A DNA stretch of 64,000 nt from UKL13-2 sp038206765 (lineage in GTDB: Bacteria > Pseudomonadota > Gammaproteobacteria > Burkholderiales > Usitatibacteraceae): positions 5,763-69,762 of the forward strand of contig JBBRAM010000021.1 of assembly GCA_038206765.1 (NCBI GenBank), in the 5' to 3' direction. A program made the translations under genes and the position numbers. Each line of letters opens with the position of its first letter. Within the stretch, counting starts at the first letter, position 1. Below are positions 16,554 to 25,498 of this stretch, in pieces. Below the pieces are notes generated by a model. It worked only from the letters and a program-made list of their open reading frames with translations. It ran no database searches and was not told the DNA's origin.

Positions 16554-17591
16554 ATGGCAAACAGAATAATTACGTTAGCAAAACGGCTCACCAAACTCTA
16601 TATTGCGGCAGTGACGGCCATCATACTGATCATCTCCGTCGGCTATGCAATTGGGCCGGAATATCACTGGTCGATTGCTTATTTGCAGTACGTTCCGTAT
16701 TACCTTTTTTGTGCGCCAGTGCTGGTTGCAGTCTTGCTGTCGTTGGGGTGTTCGCGGCGATGGCGATTCGCCTCAATCGCCGCGCTAGTACTGGTTCTTA
16801 CAGTTATCATGGGGCTTGCCACTGGCTGGCCGGATGACGGTGCGGAGCGCATTCGCGTCATGACGTTTAACGTCAAGGATTACATCACCATTAATCAGAG
16901 CGAGGGGCTTGATGCGATTATTGACGAAGTAAATTTGCACGATCCTGATGTTTTGGTGCTTCAAGATGCAGTAAAAATTAACGCGCGTTGGGAAGAAAAA
17001 TCGCCCGCGGTGCTGCCGCTATTTGCGGATAAAAATGTTTACACCTTTGGTCAATACGCCGTCATCAGCCGCTACCCGCTCAAGGATTGCGGCAAGGGCT
17101 CTATTTCGTTCCGCGCTGTGGCGCATACCTATGTGCATTGTGTATTGGTGACGGGGTTCACGCAGATCGACCTATATACAGCGCACCTGCTTACGCCGCG
17201 TGAGGGCCTCAATGCAGTTCGTCATGAAAATAGGGGAGCAATCTCGACTTGGCAGGAAAACATTGATGACCGGATGACGCAGGCGCAGAGCCTTGCTGGC
17301 GATCTACAAAAAAGTATACGACCGGTTATTTTAGCGGGTGATTTCAATGCGCCGGATCGCTCGCTAGTTCTGCGCACGCTAATGGGTAACCGTCTTCGCG
17401 ACGCTTACGCGAGCGCCAGCGTCGGCTTCGGCTTCACCTACGGCCATTCATTCAAACCGGGCATATCGTTCCTAAGGCTCGATCATATTTTGGTCGACCC
17501 AAGTATTGGCGTGGCGCAATGCTACGCGGGCAGCAAAGAAGTGTCACCACACCGCCCAGTGATTGCCGATTTACTATTGAAACGGCAGTGA
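16554..17591 (+). CDS. membrane-anchored endonuclease/exonuclease/phosphatase (EEP) family protein
   Basis: 345 residues. Three hydrophobic helices fill the first ~95 residues (ITLAKRLTKLYIAAVTAIIL, YVPYYLFCAPVLVAVLLSL, IAALVLVLTVIMGLATGW), then an EEP catalytic domain follows. Visible EEP motifs are MTFNVK, VLVLQDA (Asp where many members have Glu), GDFNAP, LDHILVD and SPHRPVIADL. With this topology the catalytic domain probably faces the periplasm, as in other membrane EEP proteins whose substrates may be phosphodiesters or phospholipids rather than DNA. The Glu-to-Asp change at a metal-ligand position could lower or alter activity. It stands alone. Confidence 0.8.
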   Translation: MANRIITLAKRLTKLYIAAVTAIILIISVGYAIGPEYHWSIAYLQYVPYYLFCAPVLVAVLLSLGCSRRWRFASIAALVLVLTVIMGLATGWPDDGAERIRVMTFNVKDYITINQSEGLDAIIDEVNLHDPDVLVLQDAVKINARWEEKSPAVLPLFADKNVYTFGQYAVISRYPLKDCGKGSISFRAVAHTYVHCVLVTGFTQIDLYTAHLLTPREGLNAVRHENRGAISTWQENIDDRMTQAQSLAGDLQKSIRPVILAGDFNAPDRSLVLRTLMGNRLRDAYASASVGFGFTYGHSFKPGISFLRLDHILVDPSIGVAQCYAGSKEVSPHRPVIADLLLKRQ

Positions 17592-17821
17592 ACGCTTGAC
17601 CAATATGTTTAGTCGGGCGTCTCATCGCAGCGGGCGTGCTCCCGATAAGGGCTGCTTTAGCAGATTGCAAATAGTGTCAATTATTCAAATAAGCCTCTCA
17701 GGCTGAGTTCCGGTATGGCACAATTTGGCGAAGCTCCCGACATGTACGCGCATGCCGAACCGGCTGAGAAAACAAACAAAAATAACTAAAGTACCCGAAA
17801 ACAACAGGACAACAAAACAAC

Positions 17822-19564
17822 ATGAACGTGCAATTCAATCGCTTCTATCGTTACGCAGAGTTCTCGCAAATCCTCCACGATTACGTGAATACATTCCCGG
17901 ATTTGCTCAGTCTTGAAAGTATTGGCAAAAGCCATGAAGGCCGCGATATTTGGGTTGTCACCGCAACGAATCGAAAATCGGGTGTGGCCGCTGATAAGCC
18001 TGCTTATTGGGTTGATGCGAATATCCATGCCAGCGAATTAGCTGGTGGTGCTGCTTCGCTTTATTTGATCGATACGTTGACCAAACAATACGGTAAACGC
18101 GAAGACATTACCCGTTGTCTTGACACCCGCGCATTCTACATCTGCCCGCGCATGAACCCGGATGGTGCGGAATGGGCCATGCAGGACACCCCGAAAATCA
18201 TTCGTTCTGGAACGCGCCCCTATCCGTTCGACGAAGAGGCCATTGACGGCCTGGACATTGGTGATGTTGACGGCGATGGCCGCATTTTATCGATGCGGAT
18301 TCCCGACCAAAACGGCAACTGGAAGTGTCACGAGACCGAGCCGCGCCTGATGGTGCCACGCGAGCCGACTGAATACGGCGGCACGTACTACCGGATGCTT
18401 CCCGAGGGCACATTGCGCGATTACGACGGCTATACCGTGAAGGTCAATAAAGATAAACAGGGCTTAGATTTGAATCGTAATTTCCCATCCGGCTGGCGGC
18501 AGGAATTTGAACAACCTGGTGCGGGGCCATATCCAACATCCGAACCGGAAGTGCGCTCAGTGGTGCATTTCATTACCCATCATCCCAATATTACGGGCGG
18601 CACCTCATTTCATACCTGGAGCGGTGTGTTGCTCCGGCCGTCAGCATCATCGCCCGATGAGGATATGCCAGCTGAGGATCTGTGGGCTTACAAAGAGCAG
18701 GGCGCGATGGGTGAAAAGCTCACCGGCTATCCGGCGATCAGTATTTATCACGAGTTTCGCTATCACCCCAAAGACGTCATCACCGGCGCTTTCGATTGGA
18801 TTTATGAGCATCTTGGTTTGTATGAATGGACCATCGAAATCTGGTGCCCGATGCGCGAAGCGGGCGTTACGGATTACAAATATATTGACTGGTTCCGGGA
18901 TCATCCGGTGGCAGATGATTTGAAGATGCTCGCTTGGGCGGACAAAGAATTGGCTGGGCGCGGCTACGTCGAATGGAAAAAATTTATCCACCCGCAGTTG
19001 GGCGAAATCGAAATCGGCGGCTGGGACAAAATTTACGCATTCCGCAACCCGCCACCCCATTTGTTAGAGCGCGAAATCGCAAAGTTCCCCGATTGGCTGC
19101 TTTACAACACCATGATCTCGCCCAAGCTCGAGCTAGTCGATGCAAAAGCCAGCAAGATTGCCGACAATACCTACCGCATCACCTTGGCAGTTCAAAACAC
19201 CGGCTATTTGCCCAGCTATGTTTCCAAGAGGGCATTGGCGAATAAACAAAGCCGGGGAGTGATTGCCGAAATCACGATGCCAGCGGGCAAGCGAGCCTCA
19301 CTGGTGTCGGGGAAATCCCGCGTGATGATGGGTGAGCTCGAAGGCCGCGCCTACAAACATACGTTGATGAGTTTTTGGACCGACACCGCGCCGACAGCAG
19401 ATCGGTCGGTTTGTGAGTGGGTGGTGAAGGTTGATGCTGACAACGCCGACAACGCTGACAATGCCGACAGCGCCACCAATGCACCATCGGCCGCGATCGA
19501 AATCAACATCGTTGCCAAACATGAAAAATCAGGCGTAGTGCGGGCGACTGTCCTACTGCTGTAG
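17822..19564 (+). CDS. M14 family zinc carboxypeptidase
   Basis: 580 residues. The zinc ligands H69 and E72 lie in NIHASELAGGAASL; the third His is probably in SFHTWSGVLLRP; the catalytic Glu is likely in LYEWTIEIWCP. DLNRNFPSGW and TSEPEVRSV are further M14 signatures. There is no signal peptide, so the enzyme is probably cytoplasmic. The C-terminal ~150 residues form an extra region beyond the carboxypeptidase core and include a short Asp-Asn-Ala repeat encoded by a 9-bp array. AGGA lies upstream of the ATG with a somewhat long spacer. Substrate unknown. Monocistronic. Confidence 0.85.
   Translation: MNVQFNRFYRYAEFSQILHDYVNTFPDLLSLESIGKSHEGRDIWVVTATNRKSGVAADKPAYWVDANIHASELAGGAASLYLIDTLTKQYGKREDITRCLDTRAFYICPRMNPDGAEWAMQDTPKIIRSGTRPYPFDEEAIDGLDIGDVDGDGRILSMRIPDQNGNWKCHETEPRLMVPREPTEYGGTYYRMLPEGTLRDYDGYTVKVNKDKQGLDLNRNFPSGWRQEFEQPGAGPYPTSEPEVRSVVHFITHHPNITGGTSFHTWSGVLLRPSASSPDEDMPAEDLWAYKEQGAMGEKLTGYPAISIYHEFRYHPKDVITGAFDWIYEHLGLYEWTIEIWCPMREAGVTDYKYIDWFRDHPVADDLKMLAWADKELAGRGYVEWKKFIHPQLGEIEIGGWDKIYAFRNPPPHLLEREIAKFPDWLLYNTMISPKLELVDAKASKIADNTYRITLAVQNTGYLPSYVSKRALANKQSRGVIAEITMPAGKRASLVSGKSRVMMGELEGRAYKHTLMSFWTDTAPTADRSVCEWVVKVDADNADNADNADSATNAPSAAIEINIVAKHEKSGVVRATVLLL
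19436..19471. repeat. 9-bp in-frame tandem repeat in the M14 peptidase gene
   Basis: Four units of GCYGACAAC type (19436-19444, 19445-19453, 19454-19462, 19463-19471). Encodes Ala-Asp-Asn repeats near the C-terminus. Confidence 0.85.
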
Positions 19565-19803
19565 TCCACCGATGGCATTGGGCGATGGGTGATTTATCGT
19601 GAATTGAGTGCGTTATTCGCCCCTTGCCAACGCTGGCAGGACCTACTAGGCGCAAGACGCGGATTGACAGCGTATTTCGGATTAGAAACCCACTTTTGAA
19701 ACCTAGGTGTAAAAATCCAGGCGCAAAAACAACTTTCCGGAAGCACGGTTGTGGAAACACCGTTGCGTTTGCGACACAACTATTAACAAATCATTGATGA
19801 AAG

Positions 19804-20286
19804 TTGTCAAAAGTTAGCCCACAATTGATTTTTAAAATCACTCCACTAGTTGTTTTCTTAATTGTGGTTCTGGCTGGTTTAATGCCTTACAACTTTCATC
19901 TCTATCCCGAACGCGCCCTTTTTCTGGTGACCTGTAAAGGCGTCATCACTGAGGACGACCTTTATGATTTTCGTGCCACAGTTTTGGCCGAGACGCGCCT
20001 GGAGAAAGCGACGAAGCGTTTGTACGATGCGCGCCAAGTCACCGGTTTCACCTTTTCGTCTTTCACGCTCTGGCGAATGCTGTCTAACGGGCGCGCCCCC
20101 GCAGAGACCCAACGCGCATTTGTGCTGGCACATCCAAGCATCAATAATTTGTCAATTCGTATCGCGCTCAAGCTCTCCAGCAAGGGGCGGCACTCAAAGG
20201 TTTATTTCGATATGAATGAAGCGCTTAGCTGGCTGGGCTTGGCCCACGACGAGGTCTACCCTAATCATGTCGCGGCCCTCGCGTGA
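19804..20286 (+). CDS. SpoIIAA/STAS-like protein with N-terminal membrane helix
   Basis: 160 residues from a TTG at 19804; an ATG at 19882 would give 134 residues and remove the hydrophobic N-terminus (LIFKITPLVVFLIVVLAGLM). The soluble part resembles the STAS/SpoIIAA-like domain of small bacterial proteins: a pattern of beta strand (ALFLVTCKGVITEDDLYDF), helix, and a C-terminal EALSWLGL helix typical of that group. No catalytic residues are evident. Role unknown; proteins of this kind are often lipid- or partner-binding. The start is uncertain because neither codon has a good ribosome site. Confidence 0.55.
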   Translation: MSKVSPQLIFKITPLVVFLIVVLAGLMPYNFHLYPERALFLVTCKGVITEDDLYDFRATVLAETRLEKATKRLYDARQVTGFTFSSFTLWRMLSNGRAPAETQRAFVLAHPSINNLSIRIALKLSSKGRHSKVYFDMNEALSWLGLAHDEVYPNHVAALA

Positions 20287-20616
20287 CTCGTTACTCGTAG
20301 CTCCCGACGCGTAACCCAAAGAGCCGTTAAACTATTCGGCAAAGTGAAGCAATAAATCTGGGTTTTCGATAAACCCCACCACGTTGCCAAACAACCCAAC
20401 ACCGTACCCACCTGTCGTTTTAGGCTTGCTTTCAGCCGCTAAGCGGCTAGGCATCTAAGCGTCTGAGGTTTGCTTTGCCAATTGGGCGTCTCGCGGCTAA
20501 AAAAATCTTTTTGGGGGGGGCTTGAAAACGGTTTTGCAATTCTTATTTACGCGTTAGAGGTGCTCAAACGAGGCCTCTTTTGACCATATCGCTAATTTTT
20601 TTGAAGGGATATAACC
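20287..20616. other. intergenic region upstream of hsp20
   Basis: 330 bases. Contains two short perfect hairpins (GGGTTT/AAACCC at 20360-20376; AGCCGC/GCGGCT at 20434-20448), an eight-G run ending near 20520, and CTTGAAA at 20521-20527, which matches the -35 of a heat-shock (sigma-32) promoter. No matching CCCCAT-type -10 was found at the right distance, so a heat-shock promoter here is only possible. Confidence 0.4.
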
Positions 20617-21069
20617 ATGCGTACATTTGATTTTGCCCCACTGTATCGTTCTGCGATCGGCTTCGACCGCCTGGCTCAGTTGCTTGATGGCCAAAATGTT
20701 GATCCACAGCCGACCTACCCCCCCTACAACATCGAACTGGTCGCCGACGACAAATACCTGATTACGATGGCTGTTGCCGGCTTTGACCGTTCCGAGTTGG
20801 AACTAGAAGTCGAGCGCGATACCTTGAAGATCACCGGTCGCAAACAGCGCGATGAACAAGCCAAAACCTATCTGCATCGAGGCATTGCAGCGCGCAATTT
20901 TGAGCATCGGTTTCAGATCGCCGACCATGTCAAGGTGGTTAGTGCAAAAGTGGCGTCCGGCCTGCTCAATATCGAGCTGGTTCGCGAAATTCCGGAGGCC
21001 ATGAAGCCGCGCAAGATTAGCATTGACGGCGACAATAACGTCCAGCGCCTCGAGCGCCATGCGGCCTGA
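20617..21069 (+). CDS. small heat-shock protein Hsp20 (IbpA-like)
   Basis: 150 residues. Holdase chaperone that binds unfolding proteins during heat or oxidative stress and hands them to DnaK/ClpB. The start MRTFDFAPLYRSAIGFDRL is characteristic of the IbpA/IbpB group. The alpha-crystallin domain spans ~35-135 with YPPYNIELVADDKY, the conserved A-x-x-x-G-style motif at GIAARNFEHRF, and a C-terminal RKISI that serves as the I-x-I/V oligomerisation motif. GAAGGG lies about eight bases before the ATG. Followed by a 10-bp repeat and a strong terminator, so it is a single-gene transcript just ahead of the DegQ protease gene. Confidence 0.93.
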   Translation: MRTFDFAPLYRSAIGFDRLAQLLDGQNVDPQPTYPPYNIELVADDKYLITMAVAGFDRSELELEVERDTLKITGRKQRDEQAKTYLHRGIAARNFEHRFQIADHVKVVSAKVASGLLNIELVREIPEAMKPRKISIDGDNNVQRLERHAA

Positions 21070-21080
21070 GTAAGCGCATC

Positions 21081-21110
21081 GGCCACATAGGGCCACATAG
21101 GGCCACATAG
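21081..21110. repeat. 10-bp tandem repeat after hsp20
   Basis: Three perfect copies of GGCCACATAG followed by a degenerate fourth (GCTACATAGG), between the hsp20 stop and its terminator, so they are transcribed in the 3' untranslated region. Confidence 0.92.
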
Positions 21111-21137
21111 GCTACATAGGCTACCCAGCCTGGATCC

Positions 21138-21178
21138 AGCCGCCGGGGAAAGTTCCCGGCGGCTCATTTTCTTTTTTT
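21138..21178 (+). terminator. Rho-independent terminator of hsp20
   Basis: 10-bp stem AGCCGCCGGG/CCCGGCGGCT (21138-21147 and 21155-21164), seven-base loop, then ATTTTCTTTTTTT. Confidence 0.93.
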
Positions 21179-21317
21179 CGTTTCTACGCCGTGTCGGGCG
21201 ATTTTCGGAACGCCTTGCGAACTTTTCGACGCTGATTGCGCTCTACGCAAAACGGGTTTGAACCGCATCCCCGCTCGCGGGAATTGGCATTGAACATTTT
21301 TTTATCGAGGTGAAATT

Positions 21318-22853
21318 ATGGAATTGAGAAAACTTACTCCCACCATCAAGCTATCGACCATCGCGACTGCGGTCGTGATTTCTGTTTTCGGTGCGTATGC
21401 CTATACGCAAAGAAACATTTTCCTCGTCGGCGATTCGCATGCTTCGTCAGTGCCACCGACCACATCGACGCCCACATCGACGGCCGCATCGACTACGGTA
21501 CCGACGTTGGCACCGCAAGGATCGGACGAGCCGCCCCGATATCCGACCGCGCTGCCGAATTTTGCCGACATCGCCGCAAGCCAGGGCCTTGCTGTCGTTA
21601 ATATCAGCGTCGCCGGCACCATCAAAACCGCGACGTCTGGTTTGAGAGACATGCCGCAATTCGATTCCAACGATCCATTTGCGGATTTTTTCCGGCGTTT
21701 CCAACCGCAGATTCCGCGCGGAGGTGCGCCGACACGCGGCCAAGGAAGCGGTTTCATCGTGAGCGCTGACGGCATCGTACTGACCAACGCCCATGTGGTT
21801 GCAGATGCCGACGAAGTTACCGTCAAGCTGACTGACCGCCGCGAATTCAAGGCGAAGGTAATTGGTGTCGATAAACCGACTGATGTGGCTGTATTGCGGA
21901 TTGATGCTAAAAACTTGCCGGCGGTGCGCATCGGTAACCCGACCACAACACGCGTCGGTGAATGGGTGGTTGCGATTGGCTCGCCGTTTGGCTTCGAGAA
22001 CAGCGTTACGGCGGGCATTGTCTCGGCAAAATCACGTTCTTTGCCATCGGAAGGTTATGTTCCGTTCCTTCAAACCGACGTTGCCATAAATCCGGGAAAT
22101 TCGGGCGGTCCGCTGTTCAACCTTAACGGTGAGGTGATCGGCATCAACTCGCAAATATACAGCCAGAGCGGCGGCTACCAAGGCCTGTCGTTCGCCATCC
22201 CGATCGACGTCGCGATGAAAGTCGAACGCCAATTGCTTGATACCGGCAAGGTGAGTCGCGGACGTCTCGGTGTATTAATTCAAGAAGTGGATCAAGCGCT
22301 CGCGGAGTCGTTTGGTCTGGATAAGGCCACCGGCGCACTGGTCGGCACGGTAGAACGCGGTAGCCCCGCCGCGAAGGCGGGTATTGAGCCGGGAGATGTG
22401 ATTCTCAAATTTAACGGCCGCGACATTGCGCATTCATCCGATCTGCCACCGTTGGTTGCCGATCTCGTTCCAGGGACCGCAGCCAATGTGCAGATCTGGC
22501 ACCAGAAACAGGCGAAGGATGTGCGGGTGACCGTCGGCGAATTGAAAGCTGCGCGCAATGAAGCCCGGAACGATCCCGCGGCCAAGACCAGTCTTGGACT
22601 TGCTGTGCGTCCGTTGACGGCTGATGAGCGTAAGGAAGCCGACGTCAGTGCAGGGCTATTGGTTGAGGGCGCAACGGATGGGCCTGCCGCGCGTGCCGGG
22701 ATTCGCGAGGGTGATGTCATTCTCTCGGTGAACGGGAAACCGGTTGCCAACGCCGAGCAATTGCGCAAGCTGGTCAGCGAGAGCGGCAAGCGTGCTGCGT
22801 TACGAGTGCTGCGCGAGGACCAGCAGCTGTTTGTGCCGATCAATCTGGGTTAA
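21318..22853 (+). CDS. degQ: Do-family periplasmic serine protease (DegP/DegQ-like)
   Basis: 511 residues. Degrades and helps refold misfolded envelope proteins. A hydrophobic N-terminal segment (~12-30) acts as an uncleaved anchor or signal peptide, followed by a Thr/Pro/Ser-rich linker (~42-65) that is itself encoded by repetitive DNA. The trypsin-like domain has the complete triad His159 (TNAHVV), Asp189 (TDVAVL) and Ser262 (GNSGGPL). Two PDZ domains follow (~300-395 and ~425-505). CGAGGTG precedes the ATG. The symbol is by family; it may correspond to the mucD type of related bacteria. The pairing with hsp20 upstream suggests a stress-response neighbourhood, though the strong terminator between them separates the transcripts. 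Confidence 0.93.
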   Translation: MELRKLTPTIKLSTIATAVVISVFGAYAYTQRNIFLVGDSHASSVPPTTSTPTSTAASTTVPTLAPQGSDEPPRYPTALPNFADIAASQGLAVVNISVAGTIKTATSGLRDMPQFDSNDPFADFFRRFQPQIPRGGAPTRGQGSGFIVSADGIVLTNAHVVADADEVTVKLTDRREFKAKVIGVDKPTDVAVLRIDAKNLPAVRIGNPTTTRVGEWVVAIGSPFGFENSVTAGIVSAKSRSLPSEGYVPFLQTDVAINPGNSGGPLFNLNGEVIGINSQIYSQSGGYQGLSFAIPIDVAMKVERQLLDTGKVSRGRLGVLIQEVDQALAESFGLDKATGALVGTVERGSPAAKAGIEPGDVILKFNGRDIAHSSDLPPLVADLVPGTAANVQIWHQKQAKDVRVTVGELKAARNEARNDPAAKTSLGLAVRPLTADERKEADVSAGLLVEGATDGPAARAGIREGDVILSVNGKPVANAEQLRKLVSESGKRAALRVLREDQQLFVPINLG

Positions 22854-22938
22854 CGGTTGAATCAACACGGTTTAATCAACAAGCGGTGAAACGAAGATAA
22901 ATGGCCGCTTGGAAGATCTGGTGAAAATGGCGGGCTTG

Positions 22939-22969
22939 AATGGCCGTTCTTGAAGAAAGGGCGGCCATT
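22939..22969 (+). terminator. possible terminator of degQ
   Basis: Stem AATGGCCG/CGGCCATT (8 bp, perfect) with a 15-base loop, followed by a poor T-tract (TTAGCTTT). The sequence AAATGGCCG also occurs about 40 bases upstream and could pair alternatively with the right arm. Confidence 0.4.
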
Positions 22970-22985
22970 TAGCTTTCGCAGAGAG

Positions 22986-23003
22986 CTGCAATAATTTCGT
23001 CAT
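22986..23003 (+). promoter_or_regulatory. candidate Pho box upstream of alkaline phosphatase
   Basis: CTGCAAT-AATT-TCGTCAT: two 7-base direct half-sites at 11-bp spacing, each 5 of 7 to the PhoB half-site CTGTCAT. A weak -10 (TACTGT, 23014-23019) lies 10 bases after it, as in PhoB-activated promoters. The downstream gene type supports it; the match alone is modest. Confidence 0.35.
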
Positions 23004-23077
23004 ACTAGGCGCGTACTGTTCGGCAAGATTACAATTCTTGTCCAAATTTGCCCAACCTCCAACGCCAAGGATCGCCC

Positions 23078-24949
23078 ATGAAACGCCCTGCAATCTCTGC
23101 TTTCACTTTATCTGCCAGCTTAAGCAAATTAAGTACATTAGGTACGTTAAGTACACTAAGCACGCTGCTTGTTGCGTCCGTTTTTTCTGTCTCCGCCTTC
23201 GCCGGCGCCCTTTTCCCGGTCGATCGCGCCGCTATTTTGGTCGGCTCGAAATTCGATTTCAAAGTTGAATTTGACGAAATCGTTGATCCTAGCAACGTCA
23301 AAGTCACCATCAATGGCGTTGATCACGTTAAAGCACTCGGCAAAGCGGCGACCTTTATTGAAAACGAAGACCAGCTCAAAGCGTCGTCGCTGGTGTTACG
23401 CGATGTCGTGATCGACAAGCCCGGGCGCTATGACATCGTTGCGACCAGCGGCAAGCAAAGCATGAACGTGAGCTGGGAGGTTTACAGCACTGGAACCCGC
23501 AAAGCCAAGAACGTGATTTTGTTTATCGGTGATGGCATGTCAGTTGCCAATCGGACTGCGGCACGGATACTTTCAAAGGGAATTAAAGAAGGCAAATATT
23601 TTGGCAAGTTGTCGTTTGACGATATGCCGCACATGGCGCTGATCGGCACCTCCGGTGTTGATTCTGTCGTTACCGATTCCGCCAATTCGATGCATGCCTA
23701 CACGACCGGCCACAAATCGAGCGTCAATGCGCTGGGGGTTTATGTCGGGCGCAACAAAGATAATTTGACGCATCCCAAAGTTGAAACCATCACCGAGGTC
23801 TTGAAACGCAAAACCAAGATGTCGGTTGGCATTGTCAGCGATGCTGAAATTCAAGACGCGACACCGGCCGGAATGTTTGCCCACACCCGCCGCCGTAGCG
23901 ACAAAGACGTGATCACCGAACAGCTCTTTTTTGCCCAGCCCGACGTGGTGCTCGGTGGCGGCTCAGCATACTTTTTGCCCAGCAGCACCCCCGGCTCAAA
24001 GCGCAAAGATACGAACGATATGATCGCGCTCTTCCAAGCCGACGGTTACAAGCTGACCACGAGCAAAGATGAAATGCTGTCGGCGGCAAAAGACGCCAAA
24101 AACAAAAAGCTGCTCGGCTTGTTCCATCCTGAAAATTTAGACGGCTCGTTGGATCGTTTGTATCTCAAAAAAGGTACGGTTGATAAATACCCGAACCAAC
24201 CAGACCTGACCGACATGACCCGTGCCGCGATTGAAGTGTTGTCACGTAACAAAGAAGGTTTCGTGCTGATGATTGAGGCCGGGTTGATTGATAAATTTAA
24301 TCACCCGATGGATTGGGAGCGGAGTGTTTACGACACCATCATGCTCTCGAATGCGGTGCAGATCGCCAAAGATTTCGCAGCCAAAAATAACGATACGCTG
24401 ATCATCGTCACACCTGATCACACCCATGGCCTGTCGATTGTCGGCACGGTGGACGACAGCAAGCCCGGCGACAATATGCGCGATAAAGTCGGTGTTTACG
24501 AACAGGCTGGTTATCCGAATTATCCGGCTGCCGATGCACAAGGTTATCCGCCTTCGGTAGATGTATCAAAGCGTTTGGCCATGTTTTACGGCAACACGCC
24601 CGATTACTATGAAACCTTTAAGCCCAAGCTTGATGGCCCGTTTGTGCCCGCAGTGAAAGATGAAAAAGGCAATATCGTCGCCAATCCAAAATACAAAGAT
24701 GTTCCGGGCGCAGTTTTACGAGTCGGCAATTTACCGGGTGTCGGCACGCGGGCAGCCGACCAAGGCACGCATACCGCCGATGATGGTGTGCTCACTGCCA
24801 TCGGCCCCGGTTCCGAGCAATTCAAAGGCTTTATGGACAACACGGAAGTGTTCCGCGCGATGGTAAATGCGTTGGGTTTGGGGCAAACTAAGACGGCAGC
24901 AGCGTCTAAAACCCCGATCACAGCAAATGCAAAGGCCATGAAGAAATAA
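23078..24949 (+). CDS. phoA: periplasmic alkaline phosphatase
   Basis: 623 residues, a metal-dependent phosphomonoesterase. The phosphatase domain begins at about 143 with NVILFIGDGMSVAN; the nucleophile is Ser201 in VTDSANS; zinc-site motifs include EAGLIDKFNHPMDWE, TPDHTHG and the late GTHTADDG. A signal peptide covers ~1-42 and includes an unusual Leu-Ser-Thr repeat encoded by a 9-bp array. Residues ~45-135 form an extra beta-rich domain ahead of the catalytic domain that classical PhoA does not have. The ATG at 23078 has AAGGA nearby and is preferred to the upstream in-frame TTG at 23048. A candidate Pho box precedes it. The symbol is by family only. Confidence 0.88.
   Translation: MKRPAISAFTLSASLSKLSTLGTLSTLSTLLVASVFSVSAFAGALFPVDRAAILVGSKFDFKVEFDEIVDPSNVKVTINGVDHVKALGKAATFIENEDQLKASSLVLRDVVIDKPGRYDIVATSGKQSMNVSWEVYSTGTRKAKNVILFIGDGMSVANRTAARILSKGIKEGKYFGKLSFDDMPHMALIGTSGVDSVVTDSANSMHAYTTGHKSSVNALGVYVGRNKDNLTHPKVETITEVLKRKTKMSVGIVSDAEIQDATPAGMFAHTRRRSDKDVITEQLFFAQPDVVLGGGSAYFLPSSTPGSKRKDTNDMIALFQADGYKLTTSKDEMLSAAKDAKNKKLLGLFHPENLDGSLDRLYLKKGTVDKYPNQPDLTDMTRAAIEVLSRNKEGFVLMIEAGLIDKFNHPMDWERSVYDTIMLSNAVQIAKDFAAKNNDTLIIVTPDHTHGLSIVGTVDDSKPGDNMRDKVGVYEQAGYPNYPAADAQGYPPSVDVSKRLAMFYGNTPDYYETFKPKLDGPFVPAVKDEKGNIVANPKYKDVPGAVLRVGNLPGVGTRAADQGTHTADDGVLTAIGPGSEQFKGFMDNTEVFRAMVNALGLGQTKTAAASKTPITANAKAMKK
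23120..23164. repeat. 9-bp in-frame tandem repeat in the alkaline phosphatase signal peptide
   Basis: Five imperfect units of TTAAGTACA type (23120-23164) coding for Leu-Ser/Gly-Thr/Lys repeats in the hydrophobic core of the signal peptide. Copy-number change would lengthen or shorten that core in steps of three residues. Confidence 0.88.
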
Positions 24950-25033
24950 GTGTCCCATTGCAACAGAGAAATCTCAATTCCGTTCCTACCACGGCCGCGC
25001 TGCCTTTTAATCAAGCATAGCGCGACGGTCTCG

Positions 25034-25498
25034 GTGTTATCTAAATCTGCGAGAGCTGCGCTGGGCGTTGCTCTCGCATTTTGCGTGTTGGCGTTGAATC
25101 AGGCCGCGATGGCCGAAGACGGCAAACCGACCGAGTTACGTTTCGAGGAAATCTACTCAAAATACGGCGTGCTCGGATTAGAACTTTCCCCCAAAGCCAA
25201 ATCGCTCGTGGGTAAACCGGTGCGAGTGCTCGGCTATGTTGCGCCACCGTTGAAGGCCGAGGCCGCATTTTTTGTGCTGACCCGCGCCGCCGCGACGGTC
25301 TGTCCGTTTTGTAGCTCCGATGCCGACTGGCCGGTCGATATCATGGTTGTCTATCCCCGCAACAAAGGCCAAGCCCTGCACAGCACTGCACCGATGGCGA
25401 TTACCGGCCAACTTGAATTGGGCTCAAAAACCGATCGTGAAACCGGCTTTGTGAGCCAAGTCAGAATCGTCGATGCCGAAATGCAAAAGCTGCGGTAA
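25034..25498 (+). CDS. exported DUF3299-like protein of an ABC cassette
   Basis: 154 residues from a GTG at 25034, which gives a clean signal peptide ending in QAAMA; the frame is open upstream to a GTG at 24950, next to the phoA stop, so the start is uncertain. The mature part (LVGKPVRVLGYVAPPLKAEAAFF, then VCPFCSSDADWP) resembles the small periplasmic DUF3299-type proteins that travel with a LolD-like ATPase and an FtsX-like permease, as in the Zur-regulated PA4063-PA4066 locus of Pseudomonas. The CPFC motif could bind metal or form a disulfide. Its stop overlaps the next ATG by one base, so it is in one operon with the ABC genes. The zinc link is inference. Confidence 0.6.
   Translation: MLSKSARAALGVALAFCVLALNQAAMAEDGKPTELRFEEIYSKYGVLGLELSPKAKSLVGKPVRVLGYVAPPLKAEAAFFVLTRAAATVCPFCSSDADWPVDIMVVYPRNKGQALHSTAPMAITGQLELGSKTDRETGFVSQVRIVDAEMQKLR

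Noticed and set aside
20521..20550. Heat-shock (sigma-32) promoter of hsp20
   Set aside because: CTTGAAA fits the -35, but no CCCCAT-like -10 follows at the right distance; kept only as a remark on the intergenic region.
20551..20616. ROSE-type RNA thermometer before hsp20
   Set aside because: IbpA-type genes often have one, but I could not pair the GAAGGG ribosome site with a convincing upstream U-Y-G-C-U strand; only a short, weak match exists.
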